Assembly: GCA_032718475.1 (NCBI GenBank)
Contig: JAUCBJ010001349.1
Location: 1-61,153, forward strand
Length of the DNA stretch: 61,153 bases
Source: Nemertoderma westbladi
Lineage: Eukaryota; Xenacoelomorpha; Nemertodermatida; Nemertodermatidae
Direction of reading: 5' to 3'
Under the pieces are notes generated by a model. The model was not told where the DNA came from, searched no databases, and worked only from the letters and a program-made list of their open reading frames with translations. Every line of letters starts with the position of its first letter. Position 1 is the stretch's first letter. This document shows, piece after piece, positions 60,901-61,153 of this stretch. The translations under genes and the position numbers were made by a program.

Positions 60901-61153
60901 TATAAGATGTGTGGGACTGTAAATGTTACCTATTATAGATGAGTAACTAACTAACCCATTGTTTCTGTCAAGTTTAGGCCGGAGTTGGTAGTTATGAGAA
61001 TACCCGATCTCTGAGCTTCTCCGGGGTGGGTCATGGGCTGTATGGATACCCGGGCCTACCCATCCCGGGAGCTGTGGAAAGGTTGGGGTTGGCGTTATGT
61101 CGATAACGTCCGCCTGTGGTTGGCGCATCCCCATCGATGCATTGGCCCTGTTA
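57919..61153 (-). CDS. LINE ORF1 with Ulp1/C48-like protease, coiled coil and RRM-like domain (5' partial)
   Basis: The open frame continues to the right edge; an ATG at 61134 gives 1071 residues. The first 225 residues are Pro/Thr/Ser-rich. KRSKISDFFKP (about 231-241) resembles a PCNA-binding motif without the Gln. Residues about 325-485 look like a Ulp1 (C48) cysteine protease: DWDYLQPG, NDHFVLHI (His406), LCSINAM (Asn426 where Asp is usual), then PLQKPLSKDCGVFACLYA with Gln468 and Cys475. A coiled coil follows at about 655-715, then an RRM-like segment at about 885-960 (RVQLFISGIN to NAFWPSGIVCKEW) of the type seen in LINE ORF1 proteins, and a basic tail. The stop lies 16 nt before the ORF2 ATG. 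ORF1 proteins coat LINE RNA; the protease may act on SUMO or a similar protein. Confidence 0.8.
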   Translation of the reverse strand, partial: NRANASMGMRQPQADVIDITPTPTFPQLPGWVGPGIHTAHDPPRRSSEIGYSHNYQLRPKLDRNNGLVSYSSIIGNIYSPTHLIQTSHTSTQLPQTNPTPLTYPTPSHQELSPPLPQLNITEHPSTNHHAHFTGVMVEDLHSDGIWRPRDVTVRDIPISVSNSKLLDHMPCTDRAVTQSGACRTDQSYGGHLQPTSGPSGMSTPELIDISDNALLQVTDLNLPSTVTDSQALMSKAKRSKISDFFKPIRHKKGGITPDHPTTIITSTENSNHMVMSNINRNKDVVYMGEHKYSQGEVNKFYPDTDLEHDDVRIRDAILKTPVINSKVIIKPSDPDWDYLQPGCKLSTVIVDSFLSILNNSMGDDRIGCIDSSLCSKLHQERFDYASALKYITSTCNIRSTSLCLFPDCFNDHFVLHIANLSDHSVYTLCSINAMTRPSTVTRRICKLLNSIEYVSGGAKSSWTAVSHINNYPLQKPLSKDCGVFACLYATMVSTGNSLSGEIQNANLRQWLLQCLVDHKLRDPETLDPVHLPDLNAPTITDPTLAGTITTKHHNIQEQKSSQCINLFGLIQHPRKKAINLIANTANGDLSKHRNKLFEDLKPFMSPLQQLSLQLYPRNSHRELATDVYEMLLAIREKVLSNQCRKRMYTTDNIKLDKNEQDNIRLLRNDFITAIASLQSRICLLETNNDKLKEQNKTIEQDLNHERNSRIVLEEKFRNIISTRKQGNSAIGTQCTLTPSNDTESDWLIIDSINDDDDLPGTFSSPESTLHEVKFQDERSSQQSKDYSTSFSMPRNKHVAKQPPRQRDMGGTIIGPNPYHLLSNFDTDNTTSDTTSRHTTVRKDKQQQHVVQHQPKRITKRIAVNSGNNCKGEDNLINSERCGVPLMCAESRLRVQLFISGINKNNTEDDVVNFLIERKIAVHRITTRLHGDGKSVRLTTDANLKDTLMHNAFWPSGIVCKEWVTNPDRHATNDWQGRRSRKQSDNSSALNHKEQHSSPDASKESSIDDHSRSFHEKSRKHNYRAPSDLRCYSAITHDLNRQENSKADTRQHKRDYMKHYQIAQDYYLTRNPLNRSHF

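Larger units (their letters stand above)
54416..61153 (-). mobile_element. nearly full-length two-ORF LINE
   Basis: The element reads on the minus strand and enters from the right window edge. It holds ORF1 (from 61134 or beyond, to 57919), a 16-nt gap, ORF2 (57902 to about 54752 with one frameshift) and a short AT-rich 3' tail of about 330 bp that ends near the truncated LINE at 54415. The 5' UTR lies outside the window. Apart from the single frameshift the coding sequence is open over more than 6 kb, so the insertion is young. Confidence 0.85.

Overview
The window is animal nuclear DNA. It carries one clear host gene, an orthodenticle-type (Otx) homeobox gene of three coding exons with GT-AG introns, set in AT-rich, intron-rich sequence full of eukaryotic transposons and minisatellites. 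The frequent AGGCCTA-type words, long poly-G runs and the mix of LINE, piggyBac, hAT, integrase-type and Mutator-like elements fit an invertebrate, perhaps a deuterostome such as a hemichordate or echinoderm, or a lophotrochozoan. I cannot name the species.

Layout. 1-8319: non-genic DNA upstream of otx, with poly-G tracts and a tRNA-derived SINE head. 8320-13316: otx (100 + 212 + 687 coding nt, 332 codons plus stop), on the + strand. 14341-15755: a LINE copy whose 5' part is inverted against its 3' part, as in twin priming. 16400-18090: a dispersed repeat split by a Mutator-like non-autonomous element with a 9-bp target duplication; an uninterrupted relative of the same repeat lies at 26290-26580. 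19656-22385: about 61 copies of a 44-bp satellite, open in all three minus-strand frames. 25038-26671: a non-autonomous hAT element with a perfect 8-bp target duplication, enclosing an RTE-like LINE fragment. 28325-33781: a DNA transposon with a spliced transposase gene, broken at a TTAA by a piggyBac-like non-autonomous element whose removal restores the reading frame. Its 3' half plus flank is tandemly duplicated (2471 bp, nearly identical). 39932-42055: a broken hAT transposase. 42217-48620: an element bounded by inverted repeats that carry 10-bp minisatellites, encoding a Ginger-like integrase and, convergently, a HECT ubiquitin ligase; a solo LTR sits in its left arm. 49300-50168: a frameshifted WD40-repeat exon. 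50626-52225: a 30-bp GC-rich minisatellite. 53315-54415: a 5'-truncated CR1/L2-like LINE. 54420-61153: a nearly full two-ORF LINE whose ORF1 joins a Ulp1/C48-type protease domain, a coiled coil and an RRM-like domain.

Nearly all proteins other than Otx belong to mobile elements, and most are damaged by frameshifts, truncations or insertions. The strongest candidates for under-described biology are the integrase + HECT element with minisatellite termini, the Ulp1-bearing LINE ORF1, and the nested transposase/piggyBac/tandem-duplication locus. All family calls come from motif reading only; no search was run.
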